This document shows, piece by piece, positions 21,493 to 31,939 of a stretch of DNA of 64,000 bases. Both the position numbers and the translations under genes were made by a program. The stretch covers positions 52,361,383-52,425,382 of the forward strand of contig NC_067476.1 of assembly GCF_947179515.1 (NCBI RefSeq), written 5' to 3'. The DNA is from Apodemus sylvaticus (lineage: Eukaryota > Chordata > Mammalia > Rodentia > Muridae). The notes below the pieces were generated by a model. It was not told where the DNA came from, did no database searches, and was given only the letters and a program-made list of their open reading frames with translations. Within the stretch, counting starts at the first letter, position 1. Each line of letters opens with the position of its first letter.

Positions 21493-24250
21493 CTTTCTTA
21501 ATGATAGACAAAGACTTCTAACTGTTCATTGGAAAGAAATTATCCTGTGTGTGAGTTGGTTCTGTGATCGAAGAGTCTCTCTACTGTTTGTTCAAAATGA
21601 GCTTACACTTGAGCCAGCTCAGACACAGTCAGCCAGTTCGAAGCCACGCATGGAGCTGCTGTCTGAGTTGGCGTCGTTGTAGAAATTTCAGAACCAGCCC
21701 CCCTTGTGTGAATCAAAAGTCATGATACATCCCCTTTAACATGACCCTTTTTATCCACATGAGCTTCCTTCTGTTGAGTTGGTAGTTTCATTTTTAGTGA
21801 AGAAATCAAGTTTAATTAAAAGTTACTTGCTATTTAAGATGATAATTTGTTTGATTTAGCATTCTTAATTACCTTGGGTAAATTGCCCACATAATTCATT
21901 TGTTTGTTAAAGCATTACTATGCCATTTGCATATTTTGAACGACACTACTTTAATGAAACGCTGGGGTGGAGTCAGGCCAGAAGGTAAAGGGTCCACCCT
22001 GGTCTGTTTGTTCAGCTGGAAGATCTTCGTTATTCCACTTACTGAGTTTTTGTAGAAGATCAAAGTCTTTAAAAGCTTCAGTGTTGGAAAATCGTTAGTT
22101 ATGATGTGTCTGGGGGAAAGGCTGGCTGTGTAGTCCCCATGGGCAGCATTTGAGTCCAGCCAGAACAGACCCCCTAGGAACCCTTTAGCTTCTTATAGTC
22201 ACAAGATCTCTTCAACACTCAAGATGTCAGCCTACAAACTTGAGGCTGTGTGGATGTTCATCCTATGTCGAACACACTAGGGGAACTTACAAATAGCTGG
22301 AAAACTTGCCTGAATTAGTGAAGAAAAAAATGTGATATTGACAGATGGTAGCCATTTTATTATTCCAAGTGTAGGGTGCCTGTTAGCCAGTCCTAACAAA
22401 CAACCATCTATGAGGGAGGACATTAGGAGTTCTTATGCAGAAGCAGGACTAATTCCATATTCTATGTCTATTATCTTAGGCTTTATTTATGAATTCTAGC
22501 TCATGCTCTGAGGGATGCTAGTTTGAGTATTCTCCAGGCATGCCACTTTTCTTAGCAGAAAGGAGTGAGGGGTGTGCTCATGCTCTAGAAAACTGCAGAG
22601 TAGCTTTGCGTAGTCTTGGACTTACTGATGTTTAAGCAATTCAATCTTGTCATTGGTTTCCCTTAACCTCTAGAAGCTGGTTTATAGCTTCTGACTATGA
22701 ATGAGGAGGAGGAGGATGAAGATAGAAATTATCACACCAGGTTAAATGTCTCCAGCATTTCTACTGCCTGCAGTAAAACTTGGGAAAATACCCCCAAGAA
22801 ACCCACATTAGTATTAGTTATACTCCCAAATCGGCTCTGAGTCATGTGACAGAAAGATGGGTCTCATACAGGGGACGCTCTGTCTTTTAGTCTCAGGGAC
22901 CATTCGTAGGAAAAGTGTACATGCATTTTCCAGAACAGAGTGATGAGGTGAAGGAATGACAGGGTTGCTTTTTGACTATGACCTCTGGACCTGTGCTTAC
23001 AGCAGGAAACTGCTCCCCTCAGCTCCTTGTTAAATCTACTAGCCTGTAACATGAAGGCACGCTTCTTGGTAAGAGTGCCTTCTTACCTTCTTCTGCATAG
23101 AGCATGTCCTTTGACCCTTGTCAGTCCTCTCCCAAGGTTCAGAAGACCTTATCTGATCACAGTTGTAGCTCTGGGCAAGTTGCTTGGTTCTTTGAATTTT
23201 CGTTTTCTTGCCTGCAAAGTCATTGGTAGATGGATTCCATGTATTGAAATTCTAACTAAGGTTTTGTGGTCTAGATGGCATGTGATCTGTATGGTTTTAC
23301 TGGGTCTCTAAACATCTGTGGGGTTGGGAAGACCAGTTATTGGAGTCATATGCTGTCAGAAGGCATAGATTCTGGCTAACCAGACAGTCTTATTGGGAGA
23401 CAGCCCTCACCTCCCCAATGCTCTCAGTTCTGTGAGTCAGTAAAATGTCATTAGAGTGAGCCTGTGACCTGCCCTGACCTGTGTATTCACCCCATTGCTG
23501 TACTTGGTTCAAGGGAAGCTGGGAAGGGTTTTAGAGCTAAAAGCACCAAGGTTGTGATCTTGATGTTTAAAGCAAATCACAGAGGACAGAACAAGAATCC
23601 TTTAATCTTATTGGACTCAAAGGAGAAAAAGACTAAACAGGGCGGCTTTTAAATGTTAGTAACATTTTACCTTACTAAGAAGCTTCTCTTAATTTTATTT
23701 TTAGTTCCTAAAGTAAAAGCATTCATAAATATTGAAAGTTCAAACAATATGCCAAAGCTGTGTTATAAAAAATATTCTCCCCACTCCCACCACTGGAGCT
23801 GTCCACCACTGATACTAGTACATTTCCAGGAAGCTCTCTATGTATATGTCAACAGAGGTTTTACAAAAGGGCATTAAGATCGAATACTACTGCTTGTGTT
23901 CTCCTTAAGTTCCTTCATGGCTGTTCTGCACTATTCTATGTAAACTACAGGAAGGTTTATTATGCTCATTAGAACAACACCAGGAAGCTTGTGTGGCCAT
24001 ATAGATGGAATGCATAAAAGCAGTAACTCTGTTATAGCACTACTTTGGAACATGGGTCATTTTTCTGATTTTGAAAAGTGAGCACTAATGTCTCTGAGCA
24101 CTAATGTAATGTAAACATCACAGTGTTAACTTTGTCATAGCCTGGGCTCCTGATCAAAGATAACCTTATGTTTTAAGGTAGTCTCTGCTAGGAGCTTTGG
24201 TAAATGAATATATACTGTCAGTAGGCTAATATATATATTTCTCAGACGGT
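21493..24250. other. Long repeat-poor stretch with homeodomain/POU-like motifs
   Basis: About 2.7 kb with no rodent SINE or LTR. A segment at about 21780-21980 is AT-rich and contains TTTAATTAAAA, TTCTTAATTACC and the octamer-like CCATTTGCATATTTT. Open frames of 60-95 codons have no domain. Confidence 0.4.
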
Positions 24251-24312
24251 ATACTTAGATGCATTTTTAACATAATGGTTAATACTTAGATGCATTTTTA
24301 ACATAATGGTTA
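24251..24312. repeat. Perfect 31-bp tandem duplication
   Basis: Copies at 24251-24281 and 24282-24312 are identical; each starts ATACTTAGATGC and ends CATAATGGTTA. Confidence 0.97.
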
Positions 24313-24480
24313 CTGTATGTCTGGCATAGTTTGAAGGCATGATTCAATTTAAGTCATATAACCCATTATAACACATGTAGAAAATAAATATTGTCCCATG
24401 AGGTAACATGACTTGTCCATTCAAACAGTTGTAGCATCTGCATATGATGGGACTCTCATTCCTCTGACTTTTTGCCTTTT
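24310..24480 (-). mobile_element. MIR SINE (antisense), diverged
   Basis: 'ttactgtatgtctggcatag', 'cccatgaggtaacatgactt' and 'gtccattcaaacagttgtag' followed by 'gggactctcattcctctgac' track the reverse-complemented MIR from tail to head. Confidence 0.6.
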
Positions 24481-24812
24481 ATTTAATTTTTCCTGTGTTA
24501 TTACACTGGCTAAAGTAACTTGATTAGGAACACGCATCTTTTTTCTGTCATTGATTTTAGAGGAACTTTAGCGATTCACCATTAAATATGATTTCAAGTA
24601 TAGACTGAGGAAATCTATGTTTTATTTGCTGAGAGTTTTTTTCATGAAGTCACTGAAATTACAAAATACTTTTATTTTGCAATTTTATTTTTATTATTGA
24701 TCACAAATAAAATATTATTTTATTTATTTTTATTGGTGGCGTGTTGTAGGCTTACATTTTTAAGTAAACTTAATATTCATGCAAAATATTGATTTTTCTT
24801 CCTATATATGGC
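24481..24812. other. Unassigned AT-rich stretch
   Basis: AT-rich, with many TTTTATTT words; nothing assigned. Confidence 0.4.
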
Positions 24813-25210
24813 TGTCTTAGTCAGGGTTTCTATTCCTGTACAAACATCATGACCAAGAAGCAAGTTGGGGAGGAAAGGGTTTATTGAGCTTATACTTCCA
24901 TGTTGTAGTTCATCACTAAAGGAAGTCAGGACTTGAACTCAAGCAGGTCAGGAAGCAGGAGCTGATGCAGAGGCCATGGAGGGATGTTTCTTACTGGCTT
25001 GCTCCCCTGGCTTGCACAGCCTGCTCTCTTATAGAACCCAAGGGCACCAGCCCAAAGGTGGAACCACCTACAAGGGGCCCTCCCCACTTGATCACTAATT
25101 GAAAAAATTCCCCACAGCTGGATCTCATGGAGGCACTTTCCCAACTGAAGCTCCTTTCTCTGTGATAACTCCAGCCTGTGTCAAGTTGACACACAAAACT
25201 AGCCAGTACA
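24813..25210 (-). mobile_element. Solo MaLR LTR (MTD-like)
   Basis: On the minus strand it begins TGTACTGGCTAGTTTTGTG, has a TATA-like 'gttctataagagagcagg', a polyadenylation signal in 'gctcaataaaccctttcc', and ends ...CCTGACTAAGACA. Perfect 5-bp duplication ATGGC at 24808-24812 and 25211-25215. 398 bp. The 3' half is nearly identical to 51205-51388 of the chimeric element. Confidence 0.92.
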
Positions 25211-25266
25211 ATGGCCAACATAGACTTGCTAATATTTGTTAAGGATAGTTAGGTCTGTGTTAATTG

Positions 25267-25414
25267 GGTTTTTTATTTCAAGACAGGGTTTCTCTGTGTA
25301 GCCCTGGCTGTCCTGGAACTCTCTCTGTAGACCAGGCTGGCCTTGAACTCAGAAATCCACCTGCCTCTACCTTCCAAGTGCTGGGATTAAAGGTGTGCGC
25401 CACCACTGCCCGGC
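25267..25414 (-). mobile_element. Young full-length B1 SINE (antisense)
   Basis: 'caagacagggtttctctgtg', 'tagccctggctgtcctggaa', 'ggccttgaactcagaaatcc' and 'caccactgcccggc' are close to the modern B1 consensus. Perfect 16-bp duplication AGGTCTGTGTTAATTG at 25251-25266 and 25415-25430. Confidence 0.97.
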
Positions 25415-25559
25415 AGGTCTGTGTTAATTGACACTGACATTCAAGTCTCTTTTCATAAAGTATTTCTTTCAAATTTTGGTGTCAGGCTTACCATAGCCTC
25501 AAGGTAGGTCAAGGGAATTCCATCTTGCTTCTTTCTGACAAAATAGTATAAGATTTAAG

Positions 25560-26770
25560 TGTTATTATTATCTTTGAATGTTTGGATGAATTCACTATGA
25601 AGCCCTTTGTCCTGGAGTTTTCCTTATGGGAAGGATTTTGAGAACATATTCAGTTTATAAATAAGAGATGGAACTAAGTAGGGTTTTCAGTTGCTTCATG
25701 TGTCAGTTTTGGTAAATTGTACTCTTTCAAGTAATTTGCTTATTTTATTGTAAGTCTTAGATTTTTATTGACATAAACTCGTTTGTTTAGCTATTACCTC
25801 AATGTAGTGGGATTTCTAAAAAGATCTCTCATTTCTTATACTGGCAATTTATGCTTCTTTCATTTTAGATTTTTCTTGACAAATGTGGTTAGAAATTTAT
25901 TGATTTCTTTCAAAGGACCAATTTTTGGTTTCACTAATTTTTTTCTATTGTTTTTCCATTTCATTGATTTCTGCTCTTAAGAAAAAATTCCTTCCTTCTC
26001 CTTACACTGGATTTATAAACAGTTGCCCTGTTTTTGTTCATAAAGATGGAAAACAGAGTTCTGGCCTTAGACCTTTCTTCTTTTATACCAGAGCACTTCA
26101 AGCACTCACTTCCCTGAGTGGTGTCCCCACACTGCACCTCGGTGTGTTCTCCTTGTCATTTAGAGCATCCTATATTTCCTCTGTGGTCCCTTTCATTGGC
26201 TATAAGTTCTTGTTCTCCTTAGGAGTTCCTTAGACATTTCCAAATATTTTGAGCTTTCTGAGTATCTTATTGATATTGATTTGAATAAATTATTACCCAA
26301 ACACTTTATGTAGTATTTTGGTCTTTGAATGTTCACAGAGACTTGTCTGGGGCATGTCTTGCGGTTGTGCTGGTTCTTGTACCATGCACACCTGAGAAGA
26401 AAGTGCCCTGCAGGCATCAGGTGCAGTGTTCTGAGGACTTTGGTCAGGTCAGTGCCTTTGGTAGTGCGGTTTAGGTCTTGCATGCACCTACTGATTTTTT
26501 TTTCTTGTGGTTCTGGGTGAGAATCCTAGCACGAGTCCCGCTGACATTTTCTGCCATGTTCTGTCAGTTATTGAGAAAAGAATATTAAAATCGCCAACCA
26601 ATGGTGTGAATTTGCCATTTAATAATAAATTCTGTAGCAGTTTGCTTTGTAACATTCTATTTTAGGCACATATGGACTTTATTTTTAGTTCTTGCAGATG
26701 AATAGCTTCTATTGTTTGTATCAAATACCCTCTTTATGTCTGATTATGCTTGGTCTTGCAATGCAATACA
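25560..26770 (-). mobile_element. Old L1 ORF2 fragment (antisense), 5'- and 3'-truncated
   Basis: The plus strand reads like reverse-complemented L1 ORF2: 'tggatgaattcactatgaag', 'gtcctggagttttccttatg', 'caaaggaccaatttttggtt', 'tttctattgtttttccattt', 'gatttctgctcttaag' and 'ttaaaatcgccaacc', in collinear order with the reverse-transcriptase to C-terminal region. It has many stops and indels, so it is inactive and predates the L1Md copies. Confidence 0.7.
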
Positions 26771-26805
26771 TATGATGTTAATATAGCCATAGCAACACAC
26801 AACTT

Positions 26806-26808
<3 letters not shown>

Positions 26809-26842
<34 letters not shown>
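26809..26842. repeat. (GT)17 microsatellite
   Basis: Uninterrupted GT dinucleotides at the tail side of the adjacent SINE. Confidence 0.96.
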
Positions 26843-26844
<2 letters not shown>

Positions 26845-27157
26845 TCATCTGGGTGTATATGTGCCACAACACACCTATGGGAGTCAGAGGACAGCTTCCA
26901 TTTTGTTGTGAGAGGGTCTACATGTTGTTTTCCAATGCAAATGCCAGGCTAGGTGGCCTGCCAGCTTCTAGAGAGTCTTCTGTCTCTCCCCCTCCCCTTC
27001 CCCCCCTGCCCCACCCTTTCTTGCAGGAACACTGAGATGTTACAGATATTTGCTCAGTGCATCTGGCTTTCATGTGGGCCCTGGGGATTTGAACTCAGGG
27101 CCTCACATTCATATGATGAGTCCCATTATCCACTAGGCCATCTTCCCATCCTCACCG
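26843..27157 (-). mobile_element. tRNA-derived rodent SINE (antisense), B4/RSINE-like
   Basis: 'gagtcagaggacagcttcc' near the tail end, and 'gggccctggggatttgaact', 'cagggcctcacattcatatg' and 'ccactaggccatcttcccat' at the head end, match antisense tRNA-derived SINEs. A C/T-rich insert lies in the middle (about 26985-27020). Confidence 0.6.
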
Positions 27158-27419
27158 CAGCTTTCTTATGATTTCTCTTTCATGGTATGCAGTTTTCAAG
27201 CCTTTATTACTGAACTCAAAGTTTTGTATTTAGCAAGTGTGGAGACCAAACATTCTGTCCCTTCTTCCCATTTTTGAAAACTTCTGTTTTCTTATTTGTT
27301 TAGTGTGTGTGTGTGTGATAAGAGTTTGTTCAGATATATTATATGTGTGGGGAGCCACCCACCCTGTTTTTCTGTTTTTTGGTCTTTTTTGGTTTTTGGT
27401 TTTTTTGGTGTGTTCGCGT

Positions 27420-27545
27420 GTGTTTTTTACTAAGGTCTTTCACTGTTCTTGGGTTTGATTGGGTTTGATTAGCTTGGCTGGCCAGCAGTTCCCAGGAATC
27501 TGCCCATCTCTGCCTTCAGATCACTGGAATTAAAAGTATCACTCT
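27420..27545 (-). mobile_element. B4-type SINE fragment (antisense)
   Basis: 'agcttggctggccagcagtt', 'cccaggaatctgcccatctc' and 'tgccttcagatcactggaat' match the central B4 part. Diverged; preceded by T/G-rich low-complexity DNA. Confidence 0.5.
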
Positions 27546-28189
27546 CTATTTAAAAAGTATTTTTATTAATTCTTTGAGAATTTCATGTGATATATTTTGA
27601 TCATATTTATTCTATTCCACAATCTCCTTCCAGGTCTACCCCCTACCTATCCAACTTCATGGCTACCATGCCCCCTTTCTTTCTCACCAAGCAAAGCAAA
27701 CCCCTGGAGGAACCTTCCTGTTTGCAGGCTGCTCCTGGGGGTGGGGCCTGCTCTTGACAGTGGTCGACAAACCAAGTGTCACTCCTCTGAATAAAACTGA
27801 CTATGCCTTACCTGGCATCAATCAAATTCTAATAGCTTCTTGGTTAAGAATGGGACTTCATGCCCATCTTCCCTGTTTTAAGCTAGGATTTTGTCTGCCT
27901 TGAGCCTGTGTAGGCCTTGTGTGTGCTGCCATAGTCTCTGAGTTCAGACATATATCTCCCGTGTTGTGTCCAGGAAATACTGTTTTCCTTGAAATCATCC
28001 CCCACCCCTGGCTCTTGGAATTCTTCCTCCCCTTCTTCCATATATAGTTCCCTGAGCCTTGAGGGCAGGCATTCCCATTTGGTTTTAGTCCCTTCCCAGC
28101 CCCTCCCCCAGCCCCTTCCCCTCTGCCCCATGTGCTTTTCATTTCTTTATTTTCCCTTTGTGTCTTATTTTGGGTTAATTGGGTGGGTC
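27546..28189. other. Unassigned stretch
   Basis: Nothing recognised. Pyrimidine-rich, with short frames on both strands that lack domains. Confidence 0.4.
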
Positions 28190-28252
28190 GTCTTGTTTTG
28201 TTTTGTTTTGTTTTGTTTTAGAATTCTGTATCAGTTAGGCTCCCCAGGAAGC

Positions 28253-28292
<40 letters not shown>

Positions 28293-28660
28293 ATGAGAGA
28301 TTGATTCACTTGGCATCACAGAAGATAACAAGGAGTTAGAACAGAAGCCTGTCACTGTGGAAGGAGGTCAGAGAGAAGGAAAATGGCTTAGGAGGAGGTC
28401 TTGGACAGCACAGCTGGGCTGAGAACGTCTCTGATACCCTGGTGGAGGGAATTGGTGTAGAGATGGCCACTGGGCAAGCTTGCTTGCTCCTGTCAGCGCA
28501 GCCACTGGCCAGCTTTGAAGGATAGAGTGTCTGTCCATTTATAATTAGGTCCTAAAGGCACCACAGCTGGAAGCCTGTTAGCTAACTGCGTTCCTTACAG
28601 CTGATTGGCAGTTGTCTTACAGATGGGAAGGGCGCCACCAAGACTTCCACAAGTTCCATT
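28190..28660. mobile_element. Ancient LTR-like repeat (MLT2-like?), tentative
   Basis: After a (TTTTG)n run, 'gtatcagttaggctccccag' followed by 'gaagcag', a GT run (28254-28290) and 'gagagattgattcacttggc' resembles the reverse-complemented end of ERV-L MLT2-type LTRs. The remainder is too diverged to confirm and no termini or duplication were found. Confidence 0.3.
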
Positions 28661-28667
28661 TTAAGTT

Positions 28668-28882
28668 TTTAAAATTTATTTTGGGTGTCTGAGTGTTTAG
28701 CTTGCATGCATGTCTGCATACCACTTATGGACCAGGTGCCTGTGGAGGCCAGAAGAGAGCATCAGATCCCTAAGAACTGGAGATACAGATGGTTGCCAGC
28801 CACCGTGGAGTGCTGGGAACCAAATGCGGGTCCTCCGGAAGTGCGGCCAGTGCCCTTTCCTGCTGAACCACCCTCCCGCTTC
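28668..28882 (-). mobile_element. B3 SINE (antisense)
   Basis: 'gcatgcatgtctgcatacca', 'ggtgcctgtggaggccagaa', 'gagagcatcagatccctaag', 'gtgctgggaaccaaatgcgg' and 'gctgaaccaccctcccgctt' in antisense B3 order. Confidence 0.88.
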
Positions 28883-29602
28883 TGAGCCAGCAGCTTTATA
28901 TGTCACAGCGGCTCAGTTTAATATCTGATTTATATCAGGATATCTGTTGGCTAGGAGTTACCCTTTCCATTTGAGGCTGCTTATATTTTCCTGTTTCTTG
29001 AGCTAACAATTTCATAATATAGCATGGATATTGTGAATGATGCCTTATGGAGATCTGGGATTTCATCACAAACTTTAAATGACTACCGGTTTTCTGTCTG
29101 TTTTTTGTTTTTTAAAAAACCCTCAAATTCCAATTTTGCTTTTCCTTTAACAGAGAGTTAGAAAGAAAAGTGCTTTTGCCTTAGCTAGGCTGCTCGGAGT
29201 CTGCTCTGTGTGTGCATGGTGCTGTGTTCAGTCAGAATTTGTTCAGACTTTCAATTCTTTGCCTGTGTGTCTGTCTGTCTTTCTCTGGGATTTCCTCCCT
29301 CACTTTCTAGCTGCTGTCACATCCTTGATGCCCCAGAAGCAAGCCTGCAGGGTTCTCTCTGAGCATCTTACTGAGCCACTAACTGGGGCAGCTCTAGGAC
29401 AAGGGTGTAGGAATGGGTCATCCTATTGCCATTTAGTTTCTGCCTCTGCCCTGGCTGCTGTCATTCTATCTAGAGCTTATCACCTGTCCCCACAAGGATG
29501 GCTGCTCTGATATGGGTCACATTCAAGGTCAGAAGAGCTATACTATAACACTTCATATGAAGCAAATTTAAAATGTGCCATTCATATGCATGATTGTGAG
29601 TG
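28883..29602. other. Unassigned stretch
   Basis: Nothing recognised. A 100-codon open frame at 29208-29510 (+) lacks a domain. Confidence 0.4.
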
Positions 29603-29603
29603 T

Positions 29604-29643
<40 letters not shown>
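29603..29643. repeat. (CA)n microsatellite
   Basis: About 20 uninterrupted CA units. Confidence 0.97.
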
Positions 29644-29647
<4 letters not shown>

Positions 29648-29994
29648 ACATGCATACAGTTCTCTGGTTCCAGAGTCTTAGAATTTCTACTAAGAGAAGC
29701 TCTCAGGGGGTGACACTTCAGGACAAGGGGAAGAAGTATAGGAGATGTCCTAGGCCTTGTAGAACCTTCTGGTGACAGTCCTTTCTACATTGTGCTCATG
29801 CCAAGGTCTCATTACTTAGTATTACTTGTTACTTTAGATGTCTTCAAACATTTACAATTTTATACAGAAGTTTATCTAAAGTTGCAGTTAAACATCACGC
29901 TGAATTACAAGGGAGGCCTTTAGTTTTGTGAAATTCCAGTTTTCATGAATGTTGGGCTTTTAAAGGTGTCTTAGGGACTGATAAAGTTTGCCAT
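29644..29994. other. Unassigned stretch
   Basis: Nothing recognised. Confidence 0.4.
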
Positions 29995-30049
29995 GCTATC
30001 TATCTATATCTGTCTATCTATCTATCTATCTACCTATCTACCTACCTAT
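29995..30049. repeat. (TCTA)n microsatellite
   Basis: TCTA, TCTG and CCTA units adjoining the tail side of the B3 copy that follows. Confidence 0.95.
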
Positions 30050-30245
30050 GATTTATTTTTTTCCTTTATGTGTATGAATGATCTTCCTGAATGTATGTAT
30101 GTGGTATGTGTACCACACACATGTATAGTTTGCACAGAGGTCAGAAGAGGTCAGATCCCCTGGAACTGGAGTTGTGAGTGAATGGGAGCTCAAGTCCTGA
30201 GAAAGAACACGTGTTCTAACCTCTCTGGGCCATCTCTCCAGCTCC
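30050..30245 (-). mobile_element. B3 SINE (antisense)
   Basis: 'gcacagaggtcagaagaggt', 'cagatcccctggaactggag', 'ttgtgagtgaatgggagctc' and 'gggccatctctccagctcc' are clear antisense B3. Confidence 0.88.
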
Positions 30246-31102
30246 ACCACATAGTTCAATGATTTAAATAAAGATAGCTTTTGGAAGAAAGACATTTGAC
30301 AGGACCGGGTATGTGTGAATTATTGACTAAACTCCAAACAGTGGCCCTCGGATAAATGCCTGTGAGGACATAAGTCACAGATCTTGAGAGCAGTCTGAAG
30401 ACCAGCTTGGGCAATACTTGTTTCCTCTCTTGTCTGTGGCTCCCCCTTCTCCTCCACCCAAGGTTCATCGAAGGATTAATGTTCCCCTAGGACATGCCCC
30501 CACACATTTCATCTTTACTTTGCCTTTTCAGAGTCAGGCTTCCTCCACCTGTCAGGTTTCACCATAGCTGACTTGGGGAGGGGAGAAAATCCTCTGCTGT
30601 TCCCTCTGTATCCCAGACTAGTGCTGCCTTACTCCACACACAGGAGTGAAAGCAGGTAAAAATCAGCGGCTCAATACTTGATTGACTGATGGCTCCAAAG
30701 CCCAGCCAGGCAGTTCTGAGAAGATGGACTTATCTTCTTAGAGAAATAGGACGGAGTACCTATGAGAGGGATTTTGGCTTCCATCCTGAGAGCAACAGGA
30801 AGCCAGACAAAGCCCAAGCTGCTGGGTAACAGGCCTGGATCAAAGTTTTAAACATAATGTCTAGGGCTGGTTGTGGCACAGTGCAGAGTAAATCTGTTCT
30901 AGATTGTAGAAGATTATACACATTTTCAAAGTTTAACCCAGGCCTAGATAGTCCTTAAGAAGTCCACCAAAGTCTTACTTAAATGAACATGAATTTGCAA
31001 AGAAAGGTGAGAAGCAGAAAATTTGAGATGAATTTTTTTTTTTGTGGTATTTATTTGCGTGTGATACTGTCACCACTCCTCCCCCTTTTTTTACTTTTTT
31101 TG
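30246..31102. other. Unassigned stretch
   Basis: Nothing recognised. A 168-codon minus-strand frame (30975-31481) runs through a TA-rich repeat and a B3 SINE and is not a gene. Confidence 0.4.
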
Positions 31103-31160
31103 AGATATATATACACATATATATACATATATGTATATATATATATACATATAAACATAA
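31103..31160. repeat. (TATACA)n low-complexity tract
   Basis: Permutations of ATATATACATATA. Confidence 0.9.
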
Positions 31161-31303
31161 AAAATTACAACATACACCTGGCTCTTGGTTCAATTTCCAA
31201 ATTTTCCCCAAAAGAGGGAGGGAAGTAAATTCACAAGTAATATAAATGGCAAGGATTAGAGACTTGGAGAATATGATAAAACTATTAAAAAATAACAAGT
31301 TTT

Positions 31304-31470
31304 GGGGCCAGTGAGATGGCTCAGGGCTTAAGATCACGCACTGCTCTTCCAGAAGACCCAAGTTCAGTTCCCGGCACCTCACAGCAAGCTGCTTCCAACT
31401 GCCTGTAACTCCAGGTCCTTGGAATCTGATGCCTCTGGCCACCTCCAGTACATGCACATACATGCATACC
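31304..31470 (+). mobile_element. B3 SINE
   Basis: 'ggggccagtgagatggctca', 'ctgctcttccagaagaccca', 'agttcagttcccggcacctc' and 'gcctgtaactccaggtcctt' in B3 sense order. Confidence 0.9.
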
Positions 31471-31482
31471 ATCTTCATCATT

Positions 31483-31577
31483 AAGGCTTATGGGAGTGGG
31501 GGGCTAGAAAAGGGGAAATCATTTGAAATGTAAATAAAAAATATATCGAATAAAAAATAAATAAATAAATAAAAATC
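31483..31577 (+). mobile_element. L1Md-type 3' end, severely 5'-truncated
   Basis: 'aaaaggggaaatcatttgaa' followed by 'atgtaaataaaaaatata' and an AAATA-rich tail matches the last bases of the mouse L1 3' UTR. Under 100 bp; abuts the B3 upstream. Confidence 0.8.
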
Positions 31578-31654
31578 AAATACATCTTAAAAGAAATGGT
31601 AAGCCTATATGCTTTCAGAGAAATGGGTATATTACAATTTGTTAATTTAAACAA

Positions 31655-31939
31655 TTAGTTTTTGAATGTATGTATGTTTTGCCTGCATTTACGTGTCTCC
31701 ACCATATGCCTGCCTGGTGCCCAGAGAAATGGGGTGGGGGATGGGGAGGGTGGGGAGAGTGGGGAGGGTGGGGAGGGTGGGGAGGGTGGGGATGGGAAGT
31801 GGGGTGGGGAATCTGGAATCCTCTGGAACTGAAGTTACAGATGATCTTGAGCTGCTGGGTAGGTGCTGGGAATTGAACCTGCTTCTTCCTGAAGAAAAGC
31901 CACTAATCTTAACTGCCGAGTCATCCATCTCTCCAACCC
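31655..31939 (-). mobile_element. B3 SINE (antisense) with internal G-rich expansion
   Basis: Tail-side 'gtatgtatgttttgcctgca' and head-side 'ggaactgaagttacagatga', 'gtgctgggaattgaacctgc' and 'gagtcatccatctctcc' bracket a G-rich tandem block at 31731-31810 where the 'gaggccagaagaggg' part of B3 should be. Confidence 0.82.
31731..31810. repeat. (GGGGAGGGT)n minisatellite, G4-prone
   Basis: Repeated GGGGAGGGT units with variants. Multiple GGG/GGGG runs separated by one to three bases on the plus strand satisfy G-quadruplex rules. Confidence 0.95.

Noticed and set aside
30975..31481. 168-codon minus-strand frame.
   Set aside because: It runs across a TATACA tract and an antisense-read B3 SINE, with no domain.
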